A program made the position numbers and the translations under genes. The notes under the pieces are model-generated. The model saw only the letters and a list, made by a program, of their open reading frames with translations, made no database searches and had not been told where the DNA came from. This document shows positions 54,714-64,000 of a stretch of DNA of 64,000 bases, piece after piece (position 1 is the stretch's first letter; the number at the start of each line of letters is the position of its first letter). Source of the stretch: Glutamicibacter mishrai (lineage in GTDB: Bacteria; Actinomycetota; Actinomycetes; Actinomycetales; Micrococcaceae). The stretch spans positions 372,001 to 436,000 of the forward strand of contig NZ_CP032549.1 of the NCBI RefSeq assembly GCF_012221945.1, read 5' to 3'.

Positions 54714-57700
54714 CTATCCCTCGGTACCTTCGGCTGGCGCCGAAGGCTGAGGGGTCGCGGTGGCACCGTTCTCGTCCAGCTTCACTTCCCCATCAACCTC
54801 GGTACCGTTGATAGCTGCGTCAGCTTCCATGGCACGATCCAAAGCGTTCTGCAGCTGCTTCTGCGCCTCGCCATAGGCTGCGAAGTCATTCTTCGCGAGT
54901 GCCTCCTGGCCCTTCTTGATGGCGGCGTTGGCATCCGACAGTGCAGTCGAGAGCTTCTGCTCGTCTGACTGCGTCGGAGTCTTCTCCCCCTCTGGAGTGT
55001 CCCCTGGAGAAACACCTTCGGTTTCACCGGTCACAGCGCCAGAGTTGCCGCCGAAGACTTCATCAAGTGCTTCAGCCAAGGTATCTGCGAAGCCAACCTG
55101 ATCACCGAAGGAGACCAGTACCTTACGCAGGGTCGGGTAGCTGGTCTGGCCCGAAGACTGGACGTAGACCGGCTGGACGTAGAGGATACCGCCGCCAACT
55201 GGCAAGGAAAGCAGGTTGCCGTTCTTGACTTCCGAAGCGCCCTGGCGCAGCAGGTTCAGTTCCTGCGTCACGCGGGTATTCGTATCGAAGTTCTGCTGCG
55301 CCTGGCCAGGACCTGGCACAGCGGTATCTCGCGGAAGCTCCAAAAGTCGCAGCTTTCCGTAGTCCTCAGATTTCACGCCTGCCTGTGAGCCAGCATCGGC
55401 CGAGGCTGACAGGAATCCGAACAGCACGTTGCGTTGCTGCCCATTGGATGCTGCCGCAGGAATGAACGTTGAGGTCAACGAGAAGCTCGCTTCGTCCTGT
55501 GTCGGCATCTTCAGGGACATGAAGTATGGAGGCTGCTTCACACCGGCTGTAGACGACGTTGGATCGTCTGGAACGGCCCACGCGTCATTCGACTCGTAGA
55601 AGGCGTCTGGGTTCTCCACGTGGTACGTGGTCAGCACTTCACGCTGGACCTTGAACAGATCCTCTGGGTAGCGCACGTGCTCGATCAGATCAGCGGACAT
55701 GTCCTTGAGCGGCTTGTAAGAGGATGGGAACACCTTCTGCCACGACTTCAGGATCGGGTCTTCGGTATCCCAAGCGTACAGCTTCACCGAACCGTCGTAG
55801 GCATCAACCGTTGCCTTGACCGAGTTCCTTAAGTAGTTCACCCGGCCGGTCATGGACAGGTCCTGGGCATTGGTCAAGGAGTCGGTGACGGCAGAATCCA
55901 GCTGTTCCTGCTGCGAGTATGGGAAGTCGTTAGACGTGGTGTAGCCATCAACGATCCACTGGACCCGGCCATCGACAATGGCTGGGTAGGCGCTGGAGTC
56001 AAGGGTCAGGTACGGGGCTACCTTGCTGACACGGTCGCGTGGGTCGCGATCGTAGAGGATCTGCGACTCGGAGTTGACCTGCTGGGAAAGCAGCAGATCT
56101 GTTGATGCGAACTTCAACGCGTAAACCAGGCGGTTGAACATGTTGCCCACGTTCGGGCCGCCGTCACCGGTGAAGGTGTATCGAGTGTCCTGGTTTTCGC
56201 CGCCGGTACCTGGGCGGTCCAGCTCCTGGTCGGTCCAGCCTTCGTCTGGACCGCCGACAACCGAGTATTCCGGGGAATTTTCGCCAAAGTAGATGCGTGG
56301 CTCGTAATCCTTGTCGGTGATCAAATCACCTGACGTTGGGATACCGCCGAGCATGAAGTCTGGTCGGCCGCCGGCAGCAACACGATTGCCGTAAGCAGCC
56401 ACCAGTCCATAACCGTGGGTGTAGTTGATGTGCTGGTTGACCCACGTGTCGGTCGGGTCGACGTTGACTTCACGAGCCGCGATGACAGTGTCTTCAACCT
56501 TGCCGTCAATCTTGTAGCGGTCAACGTTCAGGTTCTTCGGGAACGTGTAGTACCCGCGGAATTGCTGAAGCTGTGCAAAGGCGGTTGAGACCAAGTTAGG
56601 ATCCAGCAAGCGGATATTAGCGGTCGTTGCGGTTTCCTCGGCCAAGGCATTTTTCTCGGTGGAGATCTTGGCGTCGTAGTCGGTGACTTCAATGTCATCA
56701 AGACCGTAGGCCAGACGAGTCATTTCGATGTTGCGATCGATGTAGTCGCGTTCAAGTTCACGCTGCGAAGGAACTACCTGATACTGCTGCACCAGGAACG
56801 GGTAGACACCGCTGACCACAATCATGGTGACAACCAGCATTGCTGTACCGATCAATGGAATTCTCCAGCGACCGGTGAACGCGGCAATAGCGAAGGTGAT
56901 AGCGATCAAGATCGCGATAATAGCCAGGATCATCTGCGCAGGAATGACTGCGTGCACGTCCTTGTAAAGCGCACCAGCAACGCGGCCTGACTGGTCGGTG
57001 AGTGTTTCATACTGGCCGATCCAGAAATTAACTCCCTGAAGCACCAGGAACACGGCAACAACGATTGCAGTATGGACGCGAGCTGCCTTGCCTACGGTGA
57101 TTCCGCCACGTTCTTCAACCCGGATTCCGCCATAAAGATAATGAGTCAACAGTCCGGCAACACCGCTCAAGAGCACCACCGAGACCAGGAATCCGATGAT
57201 CAGGGCGATAAATGGCAACGAGAAGATGAAGAAGCTCAGGTCCATGTTGAACTGAGGATCGTTGCTGCCAAATGGAGTCTGGTTGAAGAAGAGCAGCACG
57301 GTCTGCCATTGGCCGGCAACTGCCACCGCGGCGAAGATGCCGACAACCAGCGGAATGCCGACCATCAGGAAACGGCGGATAGGTTCCAGTTGCGATTGGT
57401 AGCGTGACATGGAATCAGGTTGATTCGCATTCGGCGCATACACCGGACGGTGCTTGTAGGCGCTGCGCATCGAGAACCACATAGGTACGGCCATCAGCAC
57501 CAAGGCGATCACGAAGATGATTAACTTGGCGACGCGTTCAGTCCAGTAAACCTGCGAGAAACCCAGCTGGTTGAACCAGAGGATATCTGCATAGAAATTC
57601 GACAAGAAAACGAAAACCGCAACCAAAATAACCACCGCAAAGATGGTCAATGTCAGGGGTGACACTTTCTTGCCAGATGGGCTGGAAGGCCTTTGCGGTT

Positions 57701-57749
57701 CACGAGGCCTTGGCGGGCCTCCGAACGGACTATCCGATCCGTATGACAC
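54714..57749 (-). CDS. UPF0182 family large membrane protein
   Basis: Protein of 1011 residues, unknown function. The N-terminal third has about seven membrane helices (first near 32-52, LTIFAVVILVAVFVFLSNFYADI, where ADILWFNQLGF is a family signature). A large extracytoplasmic portion follows (VNPTDTWVNQHINYTHGYGLVAAYGN, GGIPTSGDLITD, ENSPEYSVVGG), then an acidic, proline-rich disordered tail. Family members (Rv3193c-like) are widespread in Actinobacteria and cyanobacteria. GTG start at 57747-57749 with AAGGA upstream. Downstream of the PDZ/Lon-type gene by 125 bp, as in Rv3193c-Rv3194c. Confidence 0.93.
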   Translation of the reverse strand: MSYGSDSPFGGPPRPREPQRPSSPSGKKVSPLTLTIFAVVILVAVFVFLSNFYADILWFNQLGFSQVYWTERVAKLIIFVIALVLMAVPMWFSMRSAYKHRPVYAPNANQPDSMSRYQSQLEPIRRFLMVGIPLVVGIFAAVAVAGQWQTVLLFFNQTPFGSNDPQFNMDLSFFIFSLPFIALIIGFLVSVVLLSGVAGLLTHYLYGGIRVEERGGITVGKAARVHTAIVVAVFLVLQGVNFWIGQYETLTDQSGRVAGALYKDVHAVIPAQMILAIIAILIAITFAIAAFTGRWRIPLIGTAMLVVTMIVVSGVYPFLVQQYQVVPSQRELERDYIDRNIEMTRLAYGLDDIEVTDYDAKISTEKNALAEETATTANIRLLDPNLVSTAFAQLQQFRGYYTFPKNLNVDRYKIDGKVEDTVIAAREVNVDPTDTWVNQHINYTHGYGLVAAYGNRVAAGGRPDFMLGGIPTSGDLITDKDYEPRIYFGENSPEYSVVGGPDEGWTDQELDRPGTGGENQDTRYTFTGDGGPNVGNMFNRLVYALKFASTDLLLSQQVNSESQILYDRDPRDRVSKVAPYLTLDSSAYPAIVDGRVQWIVDGYTTSNDFPYSQQEQLDSAVTDSLTNAQDLSMTGRVNYLRNSVKATVDAYDGSVKLYAWDTEDPILKSWQKVFPSSYKPLKDMSADLIEHVRYPEDLFKVQREVLTTYHVENPDAFYESNDAWAVPDDPTSSTAGVKQPPYFMSLKMPTQDEASFSLTSTFIPAAASNGQQRNVLFGFLSASADAGSQAGVKSEDYGKLRLLELPRDTAVPGPGQAQQNFDTNTRVTQELNLLRQGASEVKNGNLLSLPVGGGILYVQPVYVQSSGQTSYPTLRKVLVSFGDQVGFADTLAEALDEVFGGNSGAVTGETEGVSPGDTPEGEKTPTQSDEQKLSTALSDANAAIKKGQEALAKNDFAAYGEAQKQLQNALDRAMEADAAINGTEVDGEVKLDENGATATPQPSAPAEGTEG

Positions 57750-57874
57750 TATCTATTCCTTACCTTGGGTTCTCGCTGCATCGAAGCGGCGGAACTCGTG
57801 TACCTAATTCTTAGACGAACGAATAAAAGCTTTTGATCCTTGCGTCACATTCTTCCCCTGACGCGGGGCTAAAT

Positions 57875-58993
57875 CTATTCACATGTCGCAAAGTTTGCGG
57901 GATTCTCACCGTCAGCAATTTTCGTCAGAGCCGTTCGCGCCTGGGAGAGCGTCGAAATCTTCAACACGTTCAAACCATCGGGAACCCTGCCCACGACCTC
58001 GTTGCAGTTATCTGCTGGTGCCAGGAAAATCGTGGCTCCAGCATTTTTTGCGGCAACCATCTTCTGTGCGATGCCGCCAATCGGACCGACCGTGCCATCC
58101 GCGGAGATCTCGCCCGTTCCGGCGACATGATGATTGCCTGCCAACGACCCATCGGTCAGGCGATCGATAATGCCCAAGGCAAACATCATTCCGGCACTCG
58201 GCCCGCCAACATTCTGCAGCCCGAATTGAACATCAATCGGGAATTTATGTTCCGTGCTCAGGTAGACACCGAGCTGTCGCTCGCCGTCGGCCTCGTCGGT
58301 TTTCACTGGAACGGCAACGTCCTTATAGTCGCCGTTCTTATCCTTGCGGCCCACGATGAGTTCGGCGGGCTTGTCTCCGTTGGAGTTCAGCGACTTCTTC
58401 AGCTCTTCCAGCGAACTGATGTCTTGGCCGTTGTACTTCAAAAGACGGTCGCCCTTTTTCAATGACTTGCTGTTGGTTCCGGCCGAGAAGTCTGCCACGG
58501 CCAGCCAGGTCTTGAAGTCGTAGCCCAATTCGCTCAGTGCCGCCGCGATGGCCAGATCTTGCGATGAGGTCATCATCTGGTCATTCTGCTCATTTTGCTG
58601 TTGGCTAGACGAGCCGTGGGCAAGAATCGTTTCTTCGGGGACAACGTCCTTGTTCGGATTCAGCAAAGCTTCCAGGACCACGGGAATGGTGACTCGATTC
58701 TGGCCGCCACCCTGTACATAAATGGTCAACAGGTCCAGCTCGCTTTGCGAGGGGAAGGTCTTCTCCCCCGCGATCGAGATGACATCTTTCCCGTTATCTT
58801 CGTCTTTGCCCAGGGTGTTGAAAACCGGCCCCGGAGAACGAATCATGAAATTGGTCGGGAGGAACATCATAATGCCGATGAGCAGGAGAGCCACAACTCC
58901 GGCACTGGTGCGTTTAAGGGCTTTGGAACCTTGGGGCGCTCGGCCAAATTCGCCAAGCGCTTTATGCGAGTCTTGTGGTTCCCGTTCGTGCAC
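57875..58993 (-). CDS. YlbL-type PDZ plus Lon-like (S16) membrane protease
   Basis: Membrane-anchored serine protease of 372 residues. One helix (about 30-50, VVALLLIGIMMFLPTNFMI) is followed by a PDZ domain (about 170-240, LKKGDRLLKYNGQDISSLEEL) and a Lon-type domain with nucleophile Ser in GGPSAGMMFAL and catalytic Lys in GGIAQKMVAAKNAGA. Rv3194c is the M. tuberculosis counterpart and YlbL the Bacillus one. The start is set at the GTG 58991-58993 behind GGGAGC; a TTG at 59011 lies upstream in frame. Confidence 0.92.
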   Translation of the reverse strand: MHEREPQDSHKALGEFGRAPQGSKALKRTSAGVVALLLIGIMMFLPTNFMIRSPGPVFNTLGKDEDNGKDVISIAGEKTFPSQSELDLLTIYVQGGGQNRVTIPVVLEALLNPNKDVVPEETILAHGSSSQQQNEQNDQMMTSSQDLAIAAALSELGYDFKTWLAVADFSAGTNSKSLKKGDRLLKYNGQDISSLEELKKSLNSNGDKPAELIVGRKDKNGDYKDVAVPVKTDEADGERQLGVYLSTEHKFPIDVQFGLQNVGGPSAGMMFALGIIDRLTDGSLAGNHHVAGTGEISADGTVGPIGGIAQKMVAAKNAGATIFLAPADNCNEVVGRVPDGLNVLKISTLSQARTALTKIADGENPANFATCE

Positions 58994-59174
58994 TGATCTT
59001 GCTCCCGCCAACTGTCAAAAAAGATGCGGATCCTTCCTTGCGGAGTTCACCACTCTTAGCCTACTGAAGCTTCGAGGCTTAAGGCATCAGCAATGAGGCG
59101 TATTCAGTGTGCCGAAAGCGAACTGTCGCCAAGATCCGTGGGAACTCATAGCAAGGCGCGGTAGTTTTAATGTC

Positions 59175-60617
59175 ATGGCACAGAACCCCCCGAATAACCG
59201 CCCGAACGGCGACGACGACGATAACAATCAGCAGGATCCATTTTCTGCCATGTTCGGTCAGCTCTTCGGTGGCGGATTTGATCCCAACAATCTTCCTCCG
59301 CAGCTTCGCGATGCGCTAGGCGCCCAGGGCGACCCTGAAGCAATGCAAAAGATGATGCAGCAAGCCCAGGCAATGATGTCGGCCATGATGAGCAACAACG
59401 CCTCATCCGGTCCGGTGAATTGGAAGCTCGCCTCGGATACCGCACTGCAGGCTTATGCAAGCGACGATCCGGCAGTTTCAGAATCCCGGCAGAGCGCCAT
59501 CAGCGACGCGTCGAACTTGGCTGACCTGTGGCTGAACAATTCGACATCGTTCGAATCCAACGGGCAAGTCACCGAAGTCTGGACGCGCAAGCGCTGGTAT
59601 GACAAGACTTTGGCCACGTGGAAGCAGGTCACCGAGCCGGTGGCCGAATCGGTGGCAACTGCGATCACCTCCGCCATGAAGGAACAGATCCCAGAAGAGA
59701 TGAAGGGAATGCTGGGCAACTCCGATGGCATGTTCCGGAACCTTGGAGCGAGCATGTTCGGCATGCAGCTGGGCACCGCACTCGGCGGGTTGGCAACGGA
59801 TGTTCTCGGCGGCACCGATATCGGCCTTCCGCTGGCCGGAAGCACTCCTGGAATCATCGCCACCAACGTCGCCAAATTCGGTGAAGGTCTGGAGATCCCA
59901 GAGCAGGAAGTACTGCTCTATGCGATCCTTCGCGAGAACGCCCATGCACGCTTGTTCAACCGTGTTCCATGGTTGAGTTCCAAGCTCATTGGCGCGGTCG
60001 AATCCTACGCTCGCGGCATCCACATCGATATGTCGCGGATCGAAGAAGCGGTTCGTGACATCGACCCATCCAATCCTGAAGCGCTGCAGTCCGTATTGGG
60101 TGAAGGGCTATTCACCCCGCAACGCACTGAGCAGCAGGAAAAGGCTCTGGAGAATCTTGAGCTGACTCTGGCCCTCATTGAGGGATGGGTTGATCATGTC
60201 GTTTCCCTGGCGGCTGCGAACCTACCGTTTGCCGAGCATCTTCGCGAAACGATGCGGCGGCGGCGCGCCTCCGGCGGACCGGCAGAATCCGCCTTTGCAT
60301 CGCTGGTTGGACTGGAGCTCCGTCCGCGTAAGCTGCGTGAGGCCGCAGCCCTGTGGCAGCACCTTCACGATGAGCGTGGGATCGATGGACGCGACGCCGT
60401 CTGGGACCACCCGGATCTTATGCCAACCCAAGAAGATCTGAAGGACCCAACGACCTTCACCCAGCGTCGTGAGCTGGCCGCAACCGAATTCGATGACTTC
60501 GATGCGGCCTTGGACAAGCTGCTTTCCGGCGAGTTCGACAATGTCGAGCCAACGACCGACCAAGAGAATCCAGGGGAACCAACGGATCCTCAATCGCCAA
60601 AAGATCCAGAAAAATAA
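59175..60617 (+). CDS. DUF2342 putative zinc-dependent metalloprotease/hydrolase
   Basis: Protein of 480 residues. A disordered Asn/Asp/Gln-rich N-terminus (1-75) precedes a helical domain with the family segments LLYAILRENAHARLFNRVPWL (about 257-277), ESYARGIHID and LIEGWVDHVVSLAAANLP, then an acidic tail. DUF2342 members (Rv3195-like) are often called F420-biosynthesis-associated proteins or zinc metalloproteases; neither activity is demonstrated by sequence. Start ATG 59175 (MAQNPPNN); no ribosome site is seen, so it may be leaderless. Divergent from the YlbL-type gene. Confidence 0.85.
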   Translation: MAQNPPNNRPNGDDDDNNQQDPFSAMFGQLFGGGFDPNNLPPQLRDALGAQGDPEAMQKMMQQAQAMMSAMMSNNASSGPVNWKLASDTALQAYASDDPAVSESRQSAISDASNLADLWLNNSTSFESNGQVTEVWTRKRWYDKTLATWKQVTEPVAESVATAITSAMKEQIPEEMKGMLGNSDGMFRNLGASMFGMQLGTALGGLATDVLGGTDIGLPLAGSTPGIIATNVAKFGEGLEIPEQEVLLYAILRENAHARLFNRVPWLSSKLIGAVESYARGIHIDMSRIEEAVRDIDPSNPEALQSVLGEGLFTPQRTEQQEKALENLELTLALIEGWVDHVVSLAAANLPFAEHLRETMRRRRASGGPAESAFASLVGLELRPRKLREAAALWQHLHDERGIDGRDAVWDHPDLMPTQEDLKDPTTFTQRRELAATEFDDFDAALDKLLSGEFDNVEPTTDQENPGEPTDPQSPKDPEK

Positions 60618-60632
60618 TCGTCGGTTTCCAGA

Positions 60633-60668
60633 CTGCGGGGAGCAACGCTTAGGCGTTGCTCCCCGCAG
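60633..60668. terminator. Hairpin between convergent DUF2342 and YgjP-type genes
   Basis: A perfect 16-bp stem (60633-60648 with 60653-60668) with loop TTAG. It lies 15 bp past each stop codon and has no long T tract, so it probably serves both transcripts. Confidence 0.8.
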
Positions 60669-60683
60669 TTGCACTATGTGCTC

Positions 60684-61292
60684 TTACTCGGCATCGTCGC
60701 CAAAACCGTCGAGTTCATCCGTTGATTGGCCAAGTTCTCTTGCGTGAGAGCTATAGCCCGCGTGAAAAGCATCCAGGTACAGGTCGGCTTCGGCTCGCCT
60801 CTCGAACTTATTGAGCAGCTTCTGGAATTCAGGACCGTGCCCGGTACTCGGGGACGCCAAGTGGGCCAGTTCATGCACCAGGACGTAGTCGCGGACCCAT
60901 GACGGCATGTGTTGGAGTTTTGATGAGAGCCTGATGCTCCGCTGCTGGTACGACGCTGAACCCCATCGCTTATTCTGATTGGTTACCCATCGCACTGATG
61001 ATGGCGCTGCCAGGCCGCCGAAGTAGTGCCGGTCCAACTCATGCGCCCTGCGTTCCAACGCGTTGTCTGTGTGCCCGTCGGTGCGCCGTTGGCGGTTCTG
61101 GCGATATTTCTTGAGCATCTCTTCAATGAATGAGCGCTCAGTTTTCTCATCAAGTGCAGCCGGAACCTGGATGATCAGGGTGTCATCGCGCCATTGGGAA
61201 GAAATAGTCTTTCGCCGTTTGGTGGAACGCACCACCCGAACTGGTATGTCGTCAGGAGCAACAAATTCAAATGTACTCGGTGAAACAGGCAT
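60684..61292 (-). CDS. YgjP/DUF45-type metallopeptidase
   Basis: Predicted zinc peptidase of 202 residues. The metal site VHELAHL (HExxH, about 139-143) is followed by HGPEFQKLL with the likely third ligand. The N-terminal beta region (VRVVRSTKRRKTISSQWRDDTLIIQVP) and NQNKRWGSAS, IRLSSKLQHMP match the YgjP/WLM family. Cellular role unknown. It lies 124 bp after uvrD2 on the same strand. Confidence 0.88.
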   Translation of the reverse strand: MPVSPSTFEFVAPDDIPVRVVRSTKRRKTISSQWRDDTLIIQVPAALDEKTERSFIEEMLKKYRQNRQRRTDGHTDNALERRAHELDRHYFGGLAAPSSVRWVTNQNKRWGSASYQQRSIRLSSKLQHMPSWVRDYVLVHELAHLASPSTGHGPEFQKLLNKFERRAEADLYLDAFHAGYSSHARELGQSTDELDGFGDDAE

Positions 61293-61416
61293 GGATTTCG
61301 GCTCCTTGCATCAGCTGGGCGGTCTTCGGGCTGCGATATGGCTAGCAAGCCCCGGTTCCTACGCTAAAGAACCAATGGATGCGATCAATTCATCCATCGC
61401 GAACTGTGAATAGCGA

Positions 61417-63540
61417 TTAACCCCGGTGGGATCCAAGGACCGCAAGGACTGCTTCGCCGTAACGTTCCAGCTTGCTGCGCCCGACACCTGCAATCTTGGA
61501 TAGGCCTTGCAAAGAGTCCGGTTGGTGTTCCGCAATGGACATCAGCGTGGCGTCGGTGAAAATCACGAATGCCGGAACCGAATTCGAGCGGGCAATTTCC
61601 GATCGCCAATTGCGCAAGCTATCAAACAAGGCTTCGTCATAGGCAGCGGGACATGAAGCACAGCGCTTGAGCTTTCGCTCCTTGGCGCTGGTCAGGAACG
61701 ACCCGCAGTTGGTGCAGACGGCCGGAATGAGTTTCTGTTCGCGTTTCTTATACGTCGTTTGCTGTCGGCTGCTTGCCTGGCGGACGGACTTGATTCCATC
61801 CAGGAATCGCGATGGATAGCGGTGGGCTCGTCCGCCGGGAGTGCGCGCGAGTGACCATGATAGGAACAGATGCTTACGCGCACGGGTGATGCCCACGTAA
61901 AGCAGTCTGCGTTCTTCATCAAAACCTGCTTGATCCTTGGCATAGGAAATTGGCACCAGCCCTTCGCTGAGGCCAACGAGGAACACCGCATCCCATTCCA
62001 GGCCCTTTGCTGCGTGGAACGAAGCCAAGGTGACGCCGTCCAGCGTCGGCGCATGCTGGATGGCCACACGGTCTTCAAGTTCCTTCACCACATCATGCAA
62101 GGTTGCTTCGGTGCCTTGCTCTGTTTTCAGGGCTACAACTTCATCTGCTAGTCGCACCAGCGCGGAGAGGGATTCCCACCGCTGTCGCACCGCCCCGGTA
62201 CCTCCACTGGGTGCGTTGGCCGAATAGCCATGGGAGGAAAGCACATCGCGCACCAGCTGCGATACCGATGTCTCGGCGGCAACGCTGAGGGCAGCTCGCA
62301 GAGCCAGCATGCCTTCTTTGACTTCCCGGCGCGAGAAGAAGCGCTCGGCTCCGCGCATGACATAGGGAATTGAGTGAGCTGACAGTGCTTGTTCAAAGGC
62401 TTGGGATTGGCCGTTGGTGCGGTAGAGAATCGCAATCTCGGAAATGTCTTGGCCTTCACCCATCAATTTCTTGATGCGCTGGGCGACTTCTTCCGCTTCG
62501 TTCTCATCGTCCTTGGTCTCAAAGAATTCCGGGCTCGGGCCATGATCGCGCTGGGCAATGAGCTCCAATGGTTCAGGCCACGTGACGTTGCGGTCGGGCA
62601 CAGAGGATTCAATCCGGCGCGTCGAAAGGACCTTGTTTGCCAGATTCACTACTTCTGGCGTGGAGCGATAGTCGCGGACCAGCTTGACGACCTTGGCTTC
62701 TGGGAACCGAGTACCGAAGTTCAACAGGAAATCCGGCCGAGCGCCTGTGAAGGAATAGATGGTCTGAGACGCATCACCGACAACGCACAGTTCGTTGCGC
62801 TGCCCCAGCCAAAGGTCCAGAAGCCGCTGTTGAAGCGGCGAGACGTCCTGGTACTCGTCCACGACAAAGTGGCGATACTGCTGGCGAACGTGGGCAGCTA
62901 CTTTTTCGTTATCTTCAAGAATGGCAATCGTCAGCAGCAGGACGTCTTCGAAATCGATGACTCCGCGATCGTCTTTGAGCTCTTCGTAAGTCTGGAAGAT
63001 CCTTGCCATGCTCACCGGCTCCAGGCCGTTGGGCATCTCCCGGGTTGCGGCGATCTTCGCGTAGCTTTCCGGAGTATGCATCGAGACCTTCGCCCACTCG
63101 ATTTCCGCGGCTAGATCGCGCACCATGGCACGATCACTTGAGATGCGCAGCCGTCGAGCGGCTTCGGCAATGAGCGGCGCCTTGTGCTCGACGAGATTGG
63201 GCAGGGTACCGCCAATGGCCTGGGGCCAGAAGTACTGCAACTGGCGCAAGGCGGCCGCGTGGAAGGTTCGAGCCTGTACGCCTGGCGCGCCCAGCTGGCG
63301 CAATCTGGTCCGCATTTCCGCGGCAGCACGAGTGGTAAAAGTCAACGCCAGAACGCTGGTCGGATTGTAGATTCCCGTGTGCACGCCATGGGCAATGCGG
63401 TGGGTAATTGCCCTGGTCTTGCCGGTTCCTGCGCCTGCCAGAATACACAATGGACCGCTGAGCGTTTCAGCTGCCTGCCGTTGTTCAGCGTCCAGTCCCG
63501 CCAGCAAGTCCTGTACTGGTGGAGCGTCGTGTTCTGTCAC
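61417..63540 (-). CDS. uvrD2: UvrD2-type superfamily 1 DNA helicase with HRDC domain
   Basis: 3'-5' DNA helicase of 707 residues for repair. Motif I AGAGTGKTR, motif II VDEYQD, motif III GDASQTIY, motif IV LVRDYRST and motif VI YVGITRARKHL are visible. Between the helicase core and the C-terminal HRDC domain (about 620-700) lie four cysteines (CTNC ... CASC), as in mycobacterial UvrD2. The start is the GTG 63538-63540, which overlaps the nudC stop by 4 bases (GTGA); a TTG at 63576 is less likely. The C-terminal domain is needed for full activity in the mycobacterial enzyme. Confidence 0.93.
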   Translation of the reverse strand: MTEHDAPPVQDLLAGLDAEQRQAAETLSGPLCILAGAGTGKTRAITHRIAHGVHTGIYNPTSVLALTFTTRAAAEMRTRLRQLGAPGVQARTFHAAALRQLQYFWPQAIGGTLPNLVEHKAPLIAEAARRLRISSDRAMVRDLAAEIEWAKVSMHTPESYAKIAATREMPNGLEPVSMARIFQTYEELKDDRGVIDFEDVLLLTIAILEDNEKVAAHVRQQYRHFVVDEYQDVSPLQQRLLDLWLGQRNELCVVGDASQTIYSFTGARPDFLLNFGTRFPEAKVVKLVRDYRSTPEVVNLANKVLSTRRIESSVPDRNVTWPEPLELIAQRDHGPSPEFFETKDDENEAEEVAQRIKKLMGEGQDISEIAILYRTNGQSQAFEQALSAHSIPYVMRGAERFFSRREVKEGMLALRAALSVAAETSVSQLVRDVLSSHGYSANAPSGGTGAVRQRWESLSALVRLADEVVALKTEQGTEATLHDVVKELEDRVAIQHAPTLDGVTLASFHAAKGLEWDAVFLVGLSEGLVPISYAKDQAGFDEERRLLYVGITRARKHLFLSWSLARTPGGRAHRYPSRFLDGIKSVRQASSRQQTTYKKREQKLIPAVCTNCGSFLTSAKERKLKRCASCPAAYDEALFDSLRNWRSEIARSNSVPAFVIFTDATLMSIAEHQPDSLQGLSKIAGVGRSKLERYGEAVLAVLGSHRG

Positions 63541-64000
63541 TTGTTCAGGGCCTCCGGAAGGGGTTCTCCGTACCAACTACGGATTAGTGCGTGCGCTATG
63601 GAAACGCCACGCGGTATGTCAATTGTTCCCGATTCCAAGGCAACGCGCAGTTCCTCTCGGCTGAACCAGCGCAGGTCCTTGATCTCAGCGCCGTCAGGAA
63701 CCAGTTCTTCGCTCGTGGCTTCCGCTGCGAAACCGAGCATCAGTGAACGGGGCAACGGCCATGGCTGCGAGCCACGGTATGCGACCTCTCCTACGTGGAC
63801 GCCGGATTCTTCAAACACTTCACGGCGAACCGCTGATTCCAGCGATTCACCTGCCTCGACAAAGCCCGCCAAGACCGAATACATATGCGTTCTGAATGTG
63901 GCATTGGCACCGAGAAGGATTCGATCCTGCTGATCAATGACCGAGGCGATAATTGCCGGATCGGTGCGAGGAAAGAGTTCATGGTCGTTTATCACGCAAC
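63537..64000 (-). CDS. nudC: NAD(H) pyrophosphatase NudC, C-terminal Nudix part (partial)
   Basis: Nudix hydrolase that splits NADH or decaps NAD-RNA. The visible 154 codons cover HELFPRTDPAIIASV, the Nudix box GFVEAGESLESAVRREVFEESGV, and the NADH-specific SQPWPLPRSLMLGF motif. The start and N-terminal half, including most of the zinc-ribbon, lie beyond the right edge; the frame is open to base 64000, and the GTG at 63995 is only an internal codon. Upstream partner of uvrD2, with which it shares GTGA. Confidence 0.93.
   Translation of the reverse strand, partial: CVINDHELFPRTDPAIIASVIDQQDRILLGANATFRTHMYSVLAGFVEAGESLESAVRREVFEESGVHVGEVAYRGSQPWPLPRSLMLGFAAEATSEELVPDGAEIKDLRWFSREELRVALESGTIDIPRGVSIAHALIRSWYGEPLPEALNK

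Noticed and set aside
63537..63995. A complete 152-residue Nudix gene with GTG start at 63995
   Set aside because: The frame stays open to the edge and the protein begins at the zinc-ribbon end and PRTDP segment of NudC, so it is a truncated view of a longer gene.

Overview
The window is high-GC actinobacterial chromosome. Gene content and order (mtrA-mtrB-lpqB-comF-hpf-secA, dcw genes headed by mraZ, GDH-180, UPF0182, uvrD2-nudC) fit the Micrococcales, most likely an Arthrobacter/Glutamicibacter-type member of the Micrococcaceae. That placement is inferred from synteny and protein style, not from a marker gene. No phage, insertion sequence, CRISPR array, rRNA or plasmid function is visible. 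About 52 protein genes and three tRNA genes are supported. Most blocks have recognisable counterparts in the Mycobacterium tuberculosis chromosome.

Layout. 1-4200: start of the division/cell-wall (dcw) cluster on the minus strand, mraZ-rsmH-ftsL-ftsI, with ftsI cut by the left edge and a decameric MraZ operator over the mraZ promoter. 4200-8130: a gene-free stretch, then DUF3040, dinB with a possible SOS box, a polyprenyl diphosphate synthase and an Rv2175c-type regulator. 8300-16450: a secreted five-LysM transglycosylase, then GDH-180 followed closely by a PdtaS-like histidine kinase. 16540-20490: a little-studied envelope-type locus (CpaB/SAF protein, CpaE-like ATPase with a degenerate P-loop, a conserved unknown, a membrane LysM protein and an Rv3235-type protein). 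20490-30380: the secA, alkZ-like, hpf, comF, lpqB, mtrB, mtrA block.

30510-37580: a MetE-like protein with chorismate mutase, then an oligopeptide-type ABC transporter. 37800-43260: a small Cys/His protein, mnmA and iscS, an unknown, then a FolP2-like protein paired with a RibD-type reductase. 43250-49000: lipid kinase, J-domain protein, TrmL, an RskA-like membrane protein, and etfB-etfA coupled to a PIG-L deacetylase. 49180-53840: an envelope-stress cluster (HtrA, TPM protein, PspA). 53950-54660: three identical initiator tRNA genes, each with its own terminator. 54710-64000: UPF0182, a PDZ/Lon-type protease, a DUF2342 protein, a YgjP metallopeptidase, uvrD2, and nudC cut by the right edge.

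The window is dominated by cell-envelope growth and surveillance (division, peptidoglycan hydrolysis, MtrAB-LpqB, HtrA/PspA, SecA), with blocks for nitrogen metabolism, tRNA thiolation and DNA repair. The most likely under-described systems are the SAF/CpaE-like/LysM/Rv3235 locus and the FolP2-like plus RibD-type pair. All calls were made by reading the sequence; no search was run.
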